A DNA stretch of 64,000 bases from RGIG9115 sp045644665 (GCA_045644665.1 JAZRHH010000023.1:1-64000); one strand, 5' to 3'. Counted from the stretch's first letter, positions 7,181-17,015 are shown. The notes: generated by a model from the letters alone, not told the origin. Made by a program: numbers and translations.

Positions 7181-10100
7181 CTATTTTTTTATTACATTTT
7201 GTCCTCCAAAAAGCAAATTAAGGGCATTTGAACATTCTTCCGACATATCAAGAGAATATTCTGCCGGAGTGGAAATGTATTTTTTTGTATCCTCAAAATA
7301 CAAAATAACAGGTATATTCCCCTTGTGCTTTGATGATATTTCAGAAAGAGCCTTTATCTTTTCTCCTGCATCAGAGCGGGTCCTTATATACACCTTCGAG
7401 CATACAGGCATTTCCAAATCATCAAGGTAAGTAACCTCTTCCACAGTGATGCGAGGTTTTTCGTCTGTCCTGACAGAAGCTGTGCCCTTAATCATAACAG
7501 CCTCACCCTGCTCCAGTTTGTTATAAAACGACTTATAAATCTTAGGGAAAACAATAGCCTCTATCGAGCCTGCCGAATCCTCAATTTCAAGAAATGCCAT
7601 TTGAGAGCCGTTTTTTGTTGTTTTAACCTTTTTGGAGCTGATAATAGCACAAATTACCACGCTGTCACCATCACGGATGCCACCCTGGATTTGACTGTAA
7701 TTTCCCTCTTCGTCCTTTTCTGCTGATGAAAGTATTTTGCTTATATTTTCTTTTGTAAGTCTTTTGACCTTTTCTTCATACTCGTCCATAGGATGTCCCG
7801 TAAAATAAATCCCCGTCATGTCCTTTTCCATTTCAAGAAGCTCACGGCGGTCAAATTCCGACACATCAGGATATGCAATTTCAAAATCACTCTCCGATGC
7901 ATCTCCCATATCAAAGAGGGTTATTTGCCCGTCAATATTATTCTTCTTTACCTGTGAAATACCGTCAAGTGCGCTGTCAAACACTGCCAGAAGCTGCGCA
8001 CGTTTAACACCCATAGAATCAAAGGCACCGCACATAATTAAAGATTCAAGCGCTTTTTTATTTAAAAGCTCTCCTGCCATTCTTTCAAGAAAATCGGTAA
8101 AGCTCTTAAATTTTCCACGTCTTGTACGCTCGTCTACGATTTTTTCAATCACTGCTCTGCCTACATTTTTTACAGCAGAAAGTCCAAACCTTATGCCGCT
8201 GTCACTTACACTAAAGGTATCATAGCTTTCGTTTATATCCGGCGGTAATCTGTCAATATTCATTTCCCTGCAGTTTGCTATATAACCGTTGATTTTACTT
8301 TGGTCATCTACAGAAGAAATAAGAGCCGCCATAAATTCCTTTGGGTAAAAAGTTTTAAGATACGCCGTCCTGTATGCCACCACAGCGTATGCAGCGGCAT
8401 GGGATTTGTTAAAAGCATAGTTTGCAAAGTCACTCATTTCATCAAATATTGATGAAGCGGTTTCCTCGTCTATGCCACGTCTTATACATCCCTCAATTAC
8501 AACATTTCCATTTTCATCATCAAGTCCGTAAATAAAATTTTTGCGCTCCACTTCCATTTGCGCTGCTTTTTTCTTACTTATTGTGCGGCGCATGGAATCT
8601 GCCTTGCCAAGAGAGTATCCCGCAAGGTCTCTTACAATTTGAAGAACCTGTTCCTGATATACCACGTACCCGTAGGTAACATTCAAAATATTTTCAAGAA
8701 GAGGGTGCTTGTACTTTATATCCTCAGGATGCTTTTTGTTGTGAATATAGCCATGTCTCTGATTCATCGGTCCGGGGCGGAAAATTGAAATTCCGGCTAT
8801 TATGTCTTCAAGGCAATCAGGCTTAAGTTCCTGCATAAACGCCTTCATACCGTCACTTTCAAGCTGAAAAACTCCGTCTGTATTACCGGAGGCAATAAGC
8901 TCATAAACCTCCCGGCAGTTATAGTCCACCTTTGTCATGTCAAGCTTTACGCCTTGTGTTTTTTCTATAAGGCTGACAGCATTCTCTATCACTGTAAGAT
9001 TTCTAAGCCCCAAAAAGTCCATTTTGAGAAGTCCAAGCTCCTCAACCGTATCCTTTGTAAACTGGGTTGTTACAGCGTCCTTGCCGCTGTATACAGGCAT
9101 ATAGTTTGTAATAGGCTCTCCCGTTATAACCACACCTGCTGCATGGGTTGAGGCGTGTCTGGGAAGTCCCTCAAGAGCTTTTGAAACTGTTATAAGCTCT
9201 CGTATTTCGCTGTTTGTATCATACAAATTTTTAAGCTCGGGACTTTTTGCAAGTGCGTCCTCCAGAGTAATATTAAGCTCGTTTGGTATAAGCTTTGCAA
9301 CAGTGTCCCCTATTGAATATGACATAGCAAGCGCACGGGCAACATCTCGGACAACAAGCTTTGCCTTCATTGTACCAAAGGTTATAATCTGGCACACCTG
9401 CTCCACGCCGTATTTTTCAACTACATAATTTATTACCTTTTGTCTTCCCTCGGGAGCAAAGTCAATATCAATATCCGGCATACTCACTCTCTCAGGATTT
9501 AAAAATCTTTCAAAAATCAATCCATACTTTATGGGGTCAACATCTGTTATTCTAAGGCAGTATGAAACAAGGCTGCCTGCGGCACTTCCTCTACCGGGTC
9601 CTACAGCCACATTATTTGCCCTTGCAAAACGAATAAAATCCCACACTATAAGGAAATAATCTACAAAACCCATATGTTTTATGGTATTTAGTTCAAATTC
9701 AAGTCTTTCCTTATGTTTTGGAGCATCATCTGAATATCTTTCATTTAGTCCTTCAACACATAGCTTACTAAGATAATCAAAGGAATCCATGCCACCCGGT
9801 ACGTCAAATTCAGGCAGATGTCTTGACTCAAAATCAAAATCCACATTGCACCTTTTTGCAATCCGGACTGTATTTTCCAAAGCATCCGGAACAAAGGAAA
9901 AGAGGTTACCCATTTCTTCCGGTGATTTTATATAAAATTCATCTGTTTCAAATCTTAGTCTGTCTGCATCACGCACAGTCTTATCTGTTTGAATACAAAG
10001 GAGTATATCCTCGTATCTTGCGTCATCACGTGTAAGATAATGAACATCGTTTGTTGCAACAAGTCCTATTTCTGCTTCCCTTGCAAGTCTTATAAGCTGT

Positions 10101-10663
10101 GGCAAAATTCTTTTCTGGTCTGCAATACCATGGTCCTGAATTTCTATAAAATAATTATCCTTGCCAAAAAGGTTTTTGTACTTTTTTGCCACGTCCAGTG
10201 CACCTGTGTAATCCCCTGAAAGAAGCTTCCTTGGGATTTCACCTGCAAGACATGCAGAAAGGGCAATAAGTCCCTCACTATGCTCCTGCAGAAGTTCAAA
10301 ATCTATTCTTGGCTTATAGTAAAAGCCCTCTGTAAAGCCTTTTGAAACAAGGTATATAAGATTTTTGTATCCCCTTTCATTCTCTGCAAGAAGTACAAGG
10401 TGACAGGCTCTTCCCTCTGCACCTGATGTTTTTGTAAACCGTGATTCCGGTGCTACATAAACTTCGCATCCGATTATAGGATTTATACCATTTTTTTTAG
10501 CTTCCTTATAAAAATCAACTACACCGAACATAACACCATGGTCGGTTATAGCAACAGAGCTCATTCCAAGCTCTTTAACTCTTGATATTATTTTTGGAAT
10601 AGAAGCCGAGCCGTCTAGCAAGCTATATTCTGTATGAGTATGAAGATGAACAAACTCTGTCAT
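7181..10663 (-). CDS. dnaE: DNA polymerase III alpha subunit, DnaE type
   Basis: Replicative DNA polymerase of family C, 1160 residues. The N-terminal PHP domain opens with HLHTHTEYSLLDG (about residues 6-18). The polymerase core has GPGRGSAAGS and, shortly after, the catalytic aspartates in PDIDIDF. The C-terminal part carries the helix-hairpin-helix region and an OB-fold (GDSVVICAIISSKKVKTTKNG and onward). No 3'-5' exonuclease insertion is seen, so it is DnaE rather than PolC. It begins 15 bp after whiA with a GGAGGG RBS and is the last large gene of the hprK-murB-rapZ-whiA run. Confidence 0.98.
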   Translation of the reverse strand: MTEFVHLHTHTEYSLLDGSASIPKIISRVKELGMSSVAITDHGVMFGVVDFYKEAKKNGINPIIGCEVYVAPESRFTKTSGAEGRACHLVLLAENERGYKNLIYLVSKGFTEGFYYKPRIDFELLQEHSEGLIALSACLAGEIPRKLLSGDYTGALDVAKKYKNLFGKDNYFIEIQDHGIADQKRILPQLIRLAREAEIGLVATNDVHYLTRDDARYEDILLCIQTDKTVRDADRLRFETDEFYIKSPEEMGNLFSFVPDALENTVRIAKRCNVDFDFESRHLPEFDVPGGMDSFDYLSKLCVEGLNERYSDDAPKHKERLEFELNTIKHMGFVDYFLIVWDFIRFARANNVAVGPGRGSAAGSLVSYCLRITDVDPIKYGLIFERFLNPERVSMPDIDIDFAPEGRQKVINYVVEKYGVEQVCQIITFGTMKAKLVVRDVARALAMSYSIGDTVAKLIPNELNITLEDALAKSPELKNLYDTNSEIRELITVSKALEGLPRHASTHAAGVVITGEPITNYMPVYSGKDAVTTQFTKDTVEELGLLKMDFLGLRNLTVIENAVSLIEKTQGVKLDMTKVDYNCREVYELIASGNTDGVFQLESDGMKAFMQELKPDCLEDIIAGISIFRPGPMNQRHGYIHNKKHPEDIKYKHPLLENILNVTYGYVVYQEQVLQIVRDLAGYSLGKADSMRRTISKKKAAQMEVERKNFIYGLDDENGNVVIEGCIRRGIDEETASSIFDEMSDFANYAFNKSHAAAYAVVAYRTAYLKTFYPKEFMAALISSVDDQSKINGYIANCREMNIDRLPPDINESYDTFSVSDSGIRFGLSAVKNVGRAVIEKIVDERTRRGKFKSFTDFLERMAGELLNKKALESLIMCGAFDSMGVKRAQLLAVFDSALDGISQVKKNNIDGQITLFDMGDASESDFEIAYPDVSEFDRRELLEMEKDMTGIYFTGHPMDEYEEKVKRLTKENISKILSSAEKDEEGNYSQIQGGIRDGDSVVICAIISSKKVKTTKNGSQMAFLEIEDSAGSIEAIVFPKIYKSFYNKLEQGEAVMIKGTASVRTDEKPRITVEEVTYLDDLEMPVCSKVYIRTRSDAGEKIKALSEISSKHKGNIPVILYFEDTKKYISTPAEYSLDMSEECSNALNLLFGGQNVIKK

Positions 10664-10678
10664 GATTTCCCTCCTTTA

Positions 10679-11563
10679 TTAAAGCTGTTTTGAAAATTCT
10701 ATTATTTTATTCATTCTATGATTTACTCCGGACTTTCCAAGAGTAGGCGTAAGCATTTCACCTAGTGCCTGAAGGCTATGGTCAGGAAATTCAAGTCTTA
10801 GCCTTGCAAGAGACTCTAAATTTGCACCAAGGGCAGAAAGACCACAGCTGCTTTCTATCTTTTTTATTGCATTTATTTGTTTTGCAGCTGCAATAGCTGT
10901 TTTTTCTGCATTGGCAGTTTCACAGTTTACCTGCCTGTTTACATTATTTCGTATATCCTTTTCTATCTGGGCAGAGTAAAGAGCAAGTGCGCCCATTCCT
11001 GCACCCATAACCCCAAGAATATCCGCAATAGCTTCCCAGCCTTTTATATAAACTATGTTGTGACCTTTTCTGTAGGTAGATTTTACAGGGTGGCCCATAG
11101 ACTCAAGTAACCTTTTAAGACGCCCTGAACTTTTTTTATACTTTGTATCAAATTCCAGGTGATATGATTTTTCGGGGTCAAGGACGCATCCTCCACCCAG
11201 AAAAGCACCTCGTATATAAGCACTTTTGCAGCAGTCGAATTTAAGGATTTCTTCGTCAAATTCCTTTTCGGTTTGCTCGTCATCCAAAAAAAGACATGCC
11301 CTTAAATTATCAAGCACAGCCTTGTCGGTGATTAGTATTTTTTTTGTTTTCGTTCCCGACTGCTCCGCCTCAATTCCTATACATTCCTTAAGGTCATAAA
11401 CTATCCTGTCTGCAAGAGTTTGCTGCTCCGTCATAAGACGCAGAAGATTTTCGGAAAACTCTCCCGAAAATCCTACTATTCCTGCTATTTCTGCTCTTAT
11501 ACAATAAGGACACTCACCGGAAAGCGTGCAAAGCTTTTCTTTTATATCCCATGAAAAAGACAT
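10679..11563 (-). CDS. whiA: WhiA, LAGLIDADG/HTH DNA-binding protein
   Basis: WhiA is a conserved Gram-positive DNA-binding protein needed for sporulation in Streptomyces and linked to division and chromosome segregation in Bacillus. The 294 residues show the N-terminal homing-endonuclease-like fold (RGAFLGGGCVLDPEKSYHLEF near 140-160) and a C-terminal helix-turn-helix region with LRLEFPDHSLQALGEML and TPTLGKSGVNHRMNKI. It sits 5 bp after rapZ. In most Firmicutes yvcK lies between these two genes; here it does not. Confidence 0.96.
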   Translation of the reverse strand: MSFSWDIKEKLCTLSGECPYCIRAEIAGIVGFSGEFSENLLRLMTEQQTLADRIVYDLKECIGIEAEQSGTKTKKILITDKAVLDNLRACLFLDDEQTEKEFDEEILKFDCCKSAYIRGAFLGGGCVLDPEKSYHLEFDTKYKKSSGRLKRLLESMGHPVKSTYRKGHNIVYIKGWEAIADILGVMGAGMGALALYSAQIEKDIRNNVNRQVNCETANAEKTAIAAAKQINAIKKIESSCGLSALGANLESLARLRLEFPDHSLQALGEMLTPTLGKSGVNHRMNKIIEFSKQL

Positions 11564-11568
11564 TTTTA

Positions 11569-12426
11569 TTATTCCTTTCCTATATCCCGATAAACAGGAT
11601 TTGCCTCATATCCAAGTTCTCTTACTTTATCAGTAAGCTTATTTGCCATTGTTATACTTCTGTGCTTGCCGCCGGTACAACCAATTGCAACAGTAAGAGA
11701 AGTCTTTCCCTCCTCCACATAAAGAGGAAGCAAAAACTCAATCATTTCTTCAAGCTTTTTAAGAAATATGACACTTTCTTTAAATTGCATAACATATTCC
11801 TGCACCTCTGTATCATTTCCTGTTTTTGATTTTAACTCTTCTATATAAAAAGGGTTGGGAAGAAAACGCACATCAAATACAAGGTCTGCATCAACAGGGG
11901 CACCGTACTTAAATCCAAACGCCATTACATTAACGTTCATTGTTTTTACAAGCTTTCCGCTTGCATAAATGCTTTTTAGTCTTTCATGAAGGTCTTTCAA
12001 CTTCATGTCAGAGGTGTCTATTACAACATCTGCAAAATCATAAAGCTCCTTCAGGATATTTCTTTCTTCTTCTATACTTTCAAGAAGACCACCCTTAAGA
12101 TCTAAAGGATGAGTTCTGCGCGTTTCTTTATATCTGCTTACAAGAGCTTCGCTAGTTGCATCAAGGAAAAGCACATCACAAAGATGACCGCTGCTTCTTA
12201 TGGCAGTTATTTGACTGAGAAGCTCTTTTATCATAGAGCCTACTCTTGCGTCAATTACAAGCACAACATTTGCGTCATCTCCGCCTATGGATTTATATAA
12301 CTCCATAAGCCTTGGCATAAGCACCGGAGGAAGATTATCTATACAAAACCTTCCAAGGTCTTCAAAAAATCTTAGAGCCTGTGTTTTGCCCGCTCCTGAC
12401 ATACCGGTAACTATAGTTAAATGCAT
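11569..12426 (-). CDS. rapZ: RapZ/YvcJ, P-loop RNase adapter or nucleotide-binding protein
   Basis: In Escherichia coli RapZ directs a small RNA to RNase E, while Bacillus YvcJ is a GTPase linked to competence. The 285 residues show the Walker A loop GMSGAGKT at about 8-15, a Walker B-like segment VVLVIDAR, and the C-terminal family signature IGCTGGKHRS. The start codon directly follows the murB stop with an AGGAG RBS inside murB, so the pair is translationally linked. UDP-GlcNAc or amino-sugar sensing is known for E. coli RapZ; its role here is inferred only from family. Confidence 0.96.
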   Translation of the reverse strand: MHLTIVTGMSGAGKTQALRFFEDLGRFCIDNLPPVLMPRLMELYKSIGGDDANVVLVIDARVGSMIKELLSQITAIRSSGHLCDVLFLDATSEALVSRYKETRRTHPLDLKGGLLESIEEERNILKELYDFADVVIDTSDMKLKDLHERLKSIYASGKLVKTMNVNVMAFGFKYGAPVDADLVFDVRFLPNPFYIEELKSKTGNDTEVQEYVMQFKESVIFLKKLEEMIEFLLPLYVEEGKTSLTVAIGCTGGKHRSITMANKLTDKVRELGYEANPVYRDIGKE

Positions 12427-12427
12427 A

Positions 12428-13336
12428 TTATTCCTCTCCTAAAAATCTTACCTCGTGTTCCATTAAAACTCCAAATTTATCCATTACACATTTTTTTACA
12501 TGGTCTGAAAGAGCTTTTATGTCACTATATGTAGCCCCGCCTTTGTTTATCACAAAACCCGCGTGCTTTTCGCTTATTGCTGCACCGCCAATGGTGTAGC
12601 CCTTAAGTCCTGAATCTTCAACAAGCTTGCCTGCAAAATACCCCTCCGGACGTTTAAAAAAGCTGCCCGAACTCGGATATTCAAGAGGCTGTTTATCACT
12701 GCGTCTTCCGGCATAATCTGCCATTTCTTCTCTTATAAGCCCCTCTTCTTTTTTAACTCCCGAAAGTTCTGCAGACAGGATTATTGCATCCGGATGAGAA
12801 ATAAAATAAGATTTCCTGTATCCAAAACCCAATTTGTCCGCTGTTTCTGTACGGACCTCCCCATTTTCAAGGAACGTAACAGTTTTTATAAGATTTTTTA
12901 TTTCTCCACCGTATGCTCCGGCGTTCATTACAACTGCGCCGCCAAGGTTGCCGGGTATGCCTGCAAGAAATTCAAAGCCCCCTATACCGGAAGCCGCTGC
13001 CTTTTCTGCAACTGCGCTTAACTTTGCACCGGCACCTGAATGTACAGTAAGCTCGTCTGACAGGTTAATTTCGTTCATTTTGCGGCCTATACAAATTACA
13101 AGTCCCCTGTATCCTTTGTCCGTGCCAATAGTATTTGACCCGTTTCCAAGAACAAACAAAGGTATGTTTTTTGCACTGCAAAGCTCTACGACTTTTGGTA
13201 TATCTTCTGTGCACACGTTTAAAAATCCGTCACAGGGGCCTCCAACCGCCATGGTGGTATGTTTTTTTAAAGGCTCATCAAACTTTATATCGGAAAATTC
13301 TTCTTTAAGTAGCTGTTTTAAAGCTTCATTAAACAA
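12428..13336 (-). CDS. murB: UDP-N-acetylenolpyruvoylglucosamine reductase
   Basis: MurB reduces enolpyruvyl-UDP-GlcNAc to UDP-MurNAc with NADPH and FAD, completing the step begun by MurA. The FAD-binding motifs FVLGNGSNTIG and GIPGNLGGAVVMNAGAYG are present, with the catalytic serine in SSGSFFKRP and the terminal HEVRFLG glutamate. This is the short type II form. The frame can be opened by an ATG at 13345, but that codon abuts the GGAGG; a TTG at 13336 has ideal 9-base spacing and gives the normal N-terminus, so I favour it. The start overlaps the end of hprK. Confidence 0.95.
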   Translation of the reverse strand: MFNEALKQLLKEEFSDIKFDEPLKKHTTMAVGGPCDGFLNVCTEDIPKVVELCSAKNIPLFVLGNGSNTIGTDKGYRGLVICIGRKMNEINLSDELTVHSGAGAKLSAVAEKAAASGIGGFEFLAGIPGNLGGAVVMNAGAYGGEIKNLIKTVTFLENGEVRTETADKLGFGYRKSYFISHPDAIILSAELSGVKKEEGLIREEMADYAGRRSDKQPLEYPSSGSFFKRPEGYFAGKLVEDSGLKGYTIGGAAISEKHAGFVINKGGATYSDIKALSDHVKKCVMDKFGVLMEHEVRFLGEE

Positions 13337-14291
13337 TATTAGCATCCTCCACCATCATATTTTTTTCCATTTCACGCATCAGCCTGTTATTAAGCTCAAC
13401 GGCTGCATTATATCCCATTTTCTTTTGTCTGTTATTCATTGCAGCAACCTCAACAATTACCGCCAGGTTTCGTCCAAGCTTAACTGGTATGGTAATAGAC
13501 GGAATGTTTATACCCATTATATTAGTATACTCGTCAACCATTCCAAGTCTGTCATACTGTTTACCCTCTACCCATGGTTCAAGGTGGATTATCATATCAA
13601 TACTCTCTGTGTTTTTAACAGCACCCATACCAAAAATTTCTTTTATGTCTACTATACCTATGCCTCTTAGCTCTACAAAGTGGCGTATAACATCGGGAGA
13701 TGTGCCAACCAAGGTCTTTTCTGATACTCTTTTTATTTCAACAGCATCATCTGCCACAAGTCTGTGACCGCGCTTTAAAAGCTCTATAGCAGTTTCACTT
13801 TTTCCAACTCCGCTTTCGCCCATAATGAGAATACCCTCACCGTACACTTCTACAAGCACACCGTGTCTTGTACGTCTTGGGGCAATTTCTACATTAAGAT
13901 AGCTAATAAGAGCGCTCATAAAGGAAGATGTTTCCATCTCTGTACGAAGAACTGTACGGTCATATTTTTCTGCCGCAGCAAGAAGCTCCGGAAGTGCACG
14001 AATATCACGAGTTATAATAATTGCAGGAAATTCATGACTGAAAAATCTGTCAAGCATCTCTGCCCTTTGCTCACTTTTAAACTGCTCCAGATAAGTACAT
14101 TCAACCTTGCCTAATACTTGTATACGACTTGAATCAAAATAGTCAAAAAACCCAACCATCTGAAGTCCCGGTCTGTTAAGGTCGGAGCTTGATATATATA
14201 CTTTGTCAATAGTGCCGGATTCATATACCATTTCCAGCTTAAACTGCTCTATAATTTTATTAAGTGAAATTTTAAATTCGCTGTTTGCCAT
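13329..14291 (-). CDS. hprK: HPr kinase/phosphorylase
   Basis: HprK phosphorylates HPr on Ser46 in response to fructose 1,6-bisphosphate and reverses this with phosphate, driving CcpA-mediated carbon control. The Walker A loop GESGVGKSETA lies near residue 150, with LVADDAVEI and the family signature ELRGIGIVDI after it. The protein is about 320 residues, the usual length. An AAGGAG lies 11 bases before the ATG at 14291; an upstream GTG in frame overlaps the RBS and is unlikely. It heads the murB-rapZ-whiA-dnaE run. Confidence 0.97.
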   Translation of the reverse strand: MANSEFKISLNKIIEQFKLEMVYESGTIDKVYISSSDLNRPGLQMVGFFDYFDSSRIQVLGKVECTYLEQFKSEQRAEMLDRFFSHEFPAIIITRDIRALPELLAAAEKYDRTVLRTEMETSSFMSALISYLNVEIAPRRTRHGVLVEVYGEGILIMGESGVGKSETAIELLKRGHRLVADDAVEIKRVSEKTLVGTSPDVIRHFVELRGIGIVDIKEIFGMGAVKNTESIDMIIHLEPWVEGKQYDRLGMVDEYTNIMGINIPSITIPVKLGRNLAVIVEVAAMNNRQKKMGYNAAVELNNRLMREMEKNMMVEDANIV

Positions 14292-14338
14292 AATTATAAC
14301 CACTCCTTTTCGTGCATACGAAAATTACATACACAGTT

Positions 14339-14367
14339 ATTATACTATATATTTTTTGTTTTTGAAA
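14339..14367 (-). promoter_or_regulatory. Candidate sigma-A promoter for the hprK operon
   Basis: TATAAT at 14344-14339 on the minus strand with a weak TTTCAA 17 bases upstream, about 48 bp before the hprK start. Confidence 0.45.
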
Positions 14368-14491
14368 TAGGAAAACGCAATTTTTTTCAAAAAATTATAT
14401 AGAAATTTTTTTGGTTTTTTTAAATTATATGTGCAATTCAATGTATTTTTCAAAAAAATTCTAAATATACAAAGTTTTTTTGGCAAAATAC

Positions 14492-14520
14492 TTGCTTTTT
14501 TTAAAATTTTATGTTAAAAT
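14492..14520 (+). promoter_or_regulatory. Sigma-A promoter of rpmB
   Basis: TTGCTT at 14492-14497, a 17-base spacer and TAAAAT at 14515-14520, 43 bp before the rpmB ATG. The rest of the 14304-14563 gap is very AT-rich and shows no other feature than the divergent hprK promoter. Confidence 0.65.
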
Positions 14521-14563
14521 TACTTTTGTTATTTATGAATTGAAGTTTCTGGAGGTGTTATAA

Positions 14564-14752
14564 ATGGCAAAATGCGATATCTGCGGCAAGGGTGTTTCTT
14601 TCGGAATTAAGATGAGTCACTCACACAGAAGATCAAACCGCACATGGAAGCCTAACGTTAGAAAGGTAAGAGCAGTAGTAAACGGTTCAGTTAAGTCTGT
14701 TTATGTGTGCACACGTTGCCTTCGTTCAGGTAAGGTTGTACGCGCTGTCTGA
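14564..14752 (+). CDS. rpmB: 50S ribosomal protein L28
   Basis: A 62-residue L28, a late-assembling large-subunit protein. It opens MAKCDICGKG, and a second pair of cysteines CTRC near the C-terminus completes a four-cysteine zinc ribbon, the C+ form of the protein. The central SHSHRRSNRTWKPNV motif is typical. A GGAGGTG RBS precedes the ATG. It is a single-gene unit with its own promoter and terminator. Confidence 0.97.
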   Translation: MAKCDICGKGVSFGIKMSHSHRRSNRTWKPNVRKVRAVVNGSVKSVYVCTRCLRSGKVVRAV

Positions 14753-14772
14753 CAGTAAACTGTATGAAATTT

Positions 14773-14805
14773 ACAGCTTGGCTAAAATAAGTCAAGCTGT
14801 TTTTT
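14773..14805 (+). terminator. Terminator of rpmB
   Basis: ACAGCTTGGC and GTCAAGCTGT form a hairpin followed by TTTTT, 20 bp after the rpmB stop. Confidence 0.85.
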
Positions 14806-14861
14806 CGTGTGGGTGTATTTTTTCAATATGATTAAATTTTTGTGTTATTTTTACTTAGAAC

Positions 14862-14889
14862 TTTACATTAATTAAATTTGTGGTATAAT
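14862..14889 (+). promoter_or_regulatory. Sigma-A promoter of the murA-walJ-rlmH-radA unit
   Basis: TTTACA at 14862-14867, a 16-base spacer and TATAAT at 14884-14889, 39 bp upstream of murA. Confidence 0.65.
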
Positions 14890-14928
14890 TGTATCATAGG
14901 ATTTGAATGTCAAAAGAGGTGTATTTTG

Positions 14929-16212
14929 ATGGAAAAGCTTATAATTAAAGGCGGTAACAAGCTTGTCGGAACTGTTGACATAAGCGGAGCAAAAAATGCC
15001 GCCGTTGCCATAATACCGGCCTGTATTCTTTCGGACGGAAAGTGCTGCCTTGAAAATGTGCCTGATATTCAGGATACGAAACTTTTTATAAAGATATTGC
15101 AGCTTATGGGAGCTGATGTAACATATAAAGATAAACACACTGTAGAAATTGACTGCAGAGGAATTGACGGTTTTTCTCCCTCAAAAGAGCTTACCCGAAA
15201 AATGCGTGGTTCAAGCTATCTTATGGGAGCACTTCTTGGACGTTTCGGAGAGTTTATTATGGATATGCCCGGGGGCTGCGATTTTGGAACACGTCCCATT
15301 GATCAGCATATAAAATGCTTTGAGGCGCTGGGGGCAGAAATAAATGTAACCGGCAGCGTAATAACCGGTAAAGCAGACAGCGGTCACCTTACAGGTGCAA
15401 ACATATATTTTGATATAGTTTCTGTTGGTGCAACAATTAATGCAATACTCGCAGGAGTGAAATCTAAGGGTACAACCATAATTGAAAATGCAGCAAAAGA
15501 ACCTCATATTGTTGACCTTGCAAACTTTTTAAATGCAATGGGTGCAAGCATCAGAGGTGCCGGAACAGACACTATCAGAATTAAAGGCGTAACTTCCCTA
15601 AAGGGCGTAACCTATACTATTATTCCTGACCAGATAGAAGCAGGAACATTTATGATTGCAGCTGCTGCAACAAGAGGTGATGTAACTATTACCAATGTTA
15701 TTCCAAGGCATCTGGAGCCAATTAGCGCAAAGCTTATAGAAGCGGGCGCAAAGGTAGAGGAATATGACGACAGCGTAAGGGTTTTTGTTACAGAGGGTAC
15801 AAAATTCAAGAAAGTTAATTTTATTGCTATGCCATATCCCGGATATCCTACAGATATGCAGCCACAGCTTGTTACTTTCCTTTCATCCGTGAAAGGTACA
15901 AGCACAGCCCGCGAAGGTGTATGGGACAACCGTTTCAGATACGTAGCAGAGCTAAAACGAATGGGCGCACAAATCCGCGTTGAGGGTAAGCTTGCAATTA
16001 TTGACGGAGTTGATAAATTGTACGGAACATCTGTTTGTGCAAATGACCTTAGAGCCGGAGCAGCAATGATAATTGCAGGACTTATGGCAGAGGGTTCAAC
16101 AGAAATATCCGACATATATCACATAGACAGAGGATATGAAAATTTTGAAGAAAAATTTGTAAAGCTTGGCGCTGATATAAAGCGTGTTACTGTTGTATCA
16201 AATTTTGAATAA
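14929..16212 (+). CDS. murA: UDP-N-acetylglucosamine 1-carboxyvinyltransferase (first copy)
   Basis: MurA transfers enolpyruvate from PEP to UDP-GlcNAc, the first committed peptidoglycan step. The protein is 427 residues from the ATG at 14929, which follows a GAGGTG RBS; an upstream extension of the frame has no RBS. The PEP-binding KNAAVA replaces the commoner KNAVLP, and the catalytic cysteine, the target of fosfomycin, is present in MPGGCDFGTRP. A second murA lies at 27489-28748 on the other strand. Low-GC Gram-positives often have two; which is the major one cannot be told here. Confidence 0.97.
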   Translation: MEKLIIKGGNKLVGTVDISGAKNAAVAIIPACILSDGKCCLENVPDIQDTKLFIKILQLMGADVTYKDKHTVEIDCRGIDGFSPSKELTRKMRGSSYLMGALLGRFGEFIMDMPGGCDFGTRPIDQHIKCFEALGAEINVTGSVITGKADSGHLTGANIYFDIVSVGATINAILAGVKSKGTTIIENAAKEPHIVDLANFLNAMGASIRGAGTDTIRIKGVTSLKGVTYTIIPDQIEAGTFMIAAAATRGDVTITNVIPRHLEPISAKLIEAGAKVEEYDDSVRVFVTEGTKFKKVNFIAMPYPGYPTDMQPQLVTFLSSVKGTSTAREGVWDNRFRYVAELKRMGAQIRVEGKLAIIDGVDKLYGTSVCANDLRAGAAMIIAGLMAEGSTEISDIYHIDRGYENFEEKFVKLGADIKRVTVVSNFE

Positions 16213-16230
16213 TAAAAGGAGGGGTTTCTA

Positions 16231-17004
16231 ATGGTTCGTTTTTTGTCACTAGTAAGCGGTTCATCAGGAAACTCCTCTCTTATTACTGACGGAAATACAA
16301 CGCTTCTTATAGACTGTGGAATTTCCGGCAAAAAATTAAAGGAAAGACTTGAAGAAGCAAACATACTTCCCGAGGACATAGACGCTATACTTATAACACA
16401 CGAGCACAGCGACCACACAAAAGGCATAGGCGTTGTATCAAGGCGATATAATCTGCCAATTTTTGCAACTAAAAAAACAATTGCGGCTTTAGACCTTGGC
16501 AAAATAGATTTGTCACTTATTAATATAATAAATGCAAATGAAAGTTTCAAAATAGGTACTATTGAAGTTCATTCCTTTAATATCCCTCATGACGCAGCAG
16601 ACCCTGTAGGCTACAGCTTTGTTGCAGAGGGTGAAAAGTACACTCTTGCAACAGACATAGGATTTATGCCGGACAGCCTGTTTTGTGAGCTTTGCGGAAG
16701 CAGACAGATAATACTAGAATCTAACCACGATGTTGAGATGCTTAAAATTGGCGACTATCCTTTTTACCTAAAGGAGCGAATTTTATCAAAAAGCGGTCAT
16801 CTTTCAAACGAAATTACAGCCAAGACCGCAGTTATGCTTGCAAAGGCAGGAACTGAAAATATAATGCTTGCACATTTGAGTAACGAAAACAACACTCCTG
16901 AAATTGCGGAAATTACCACATACAATGCACTTTGCAAAAACGGATTTTCAAATGTGGAGCTAAAGGTTGCGTCACGTCACTCGGTAACCCAATTTGCTGT
17001 ATAG
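16231..17004 (+). CDS. walJ: WalJ/YycJ-type metallo-beta-lactamase-fold hydrolase
   Basis: A 257-residue metallo-hydrolase of the YycJ group. The metal-binding motif THEHSDHTKG is near residue 55 and further His/Asp ligands follow in ATDIG and LAHLSNENN. YycJ is a DNA exonuclease-like protein linked to the WalRK wall-stress regulon in Bacillus, although no walRK is present here. It is followed by rlmH, a familiar Firmicute arrangement. A GGAGG RBS precedes the ATG with a slightly short spacing. Confidence 0.9.
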   Translation: MVRFLSLVSGSSGNSSLITDGNTTLLIDCGISGKKLKERLEEANILPEDIDAILITHEHSDHTKGIGVVSRRYNLPIFATKKTIAALDLGKIDLSLINIINANESFKIGTIEVHSFNIPHDAADPVGYSFVAEGEKYTLATDIGFMPDSLFCELCGSRQIILESNHDVEMLKIGDYPFYLKERILSKSGHLSNEITAKTAVMLAKAGTENIMLAHLSNENNTPEIAEITTYNALCKNGFSNVELKVASRHSVTQFAV

Positions 17005-17015
17005 GGGAGTATTAT

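Noticed and set aside
12834..13670. 278-codon plus-strand frame over murB/hprK
   Set aside because: Antisense shadow of two clearly recognised genes.
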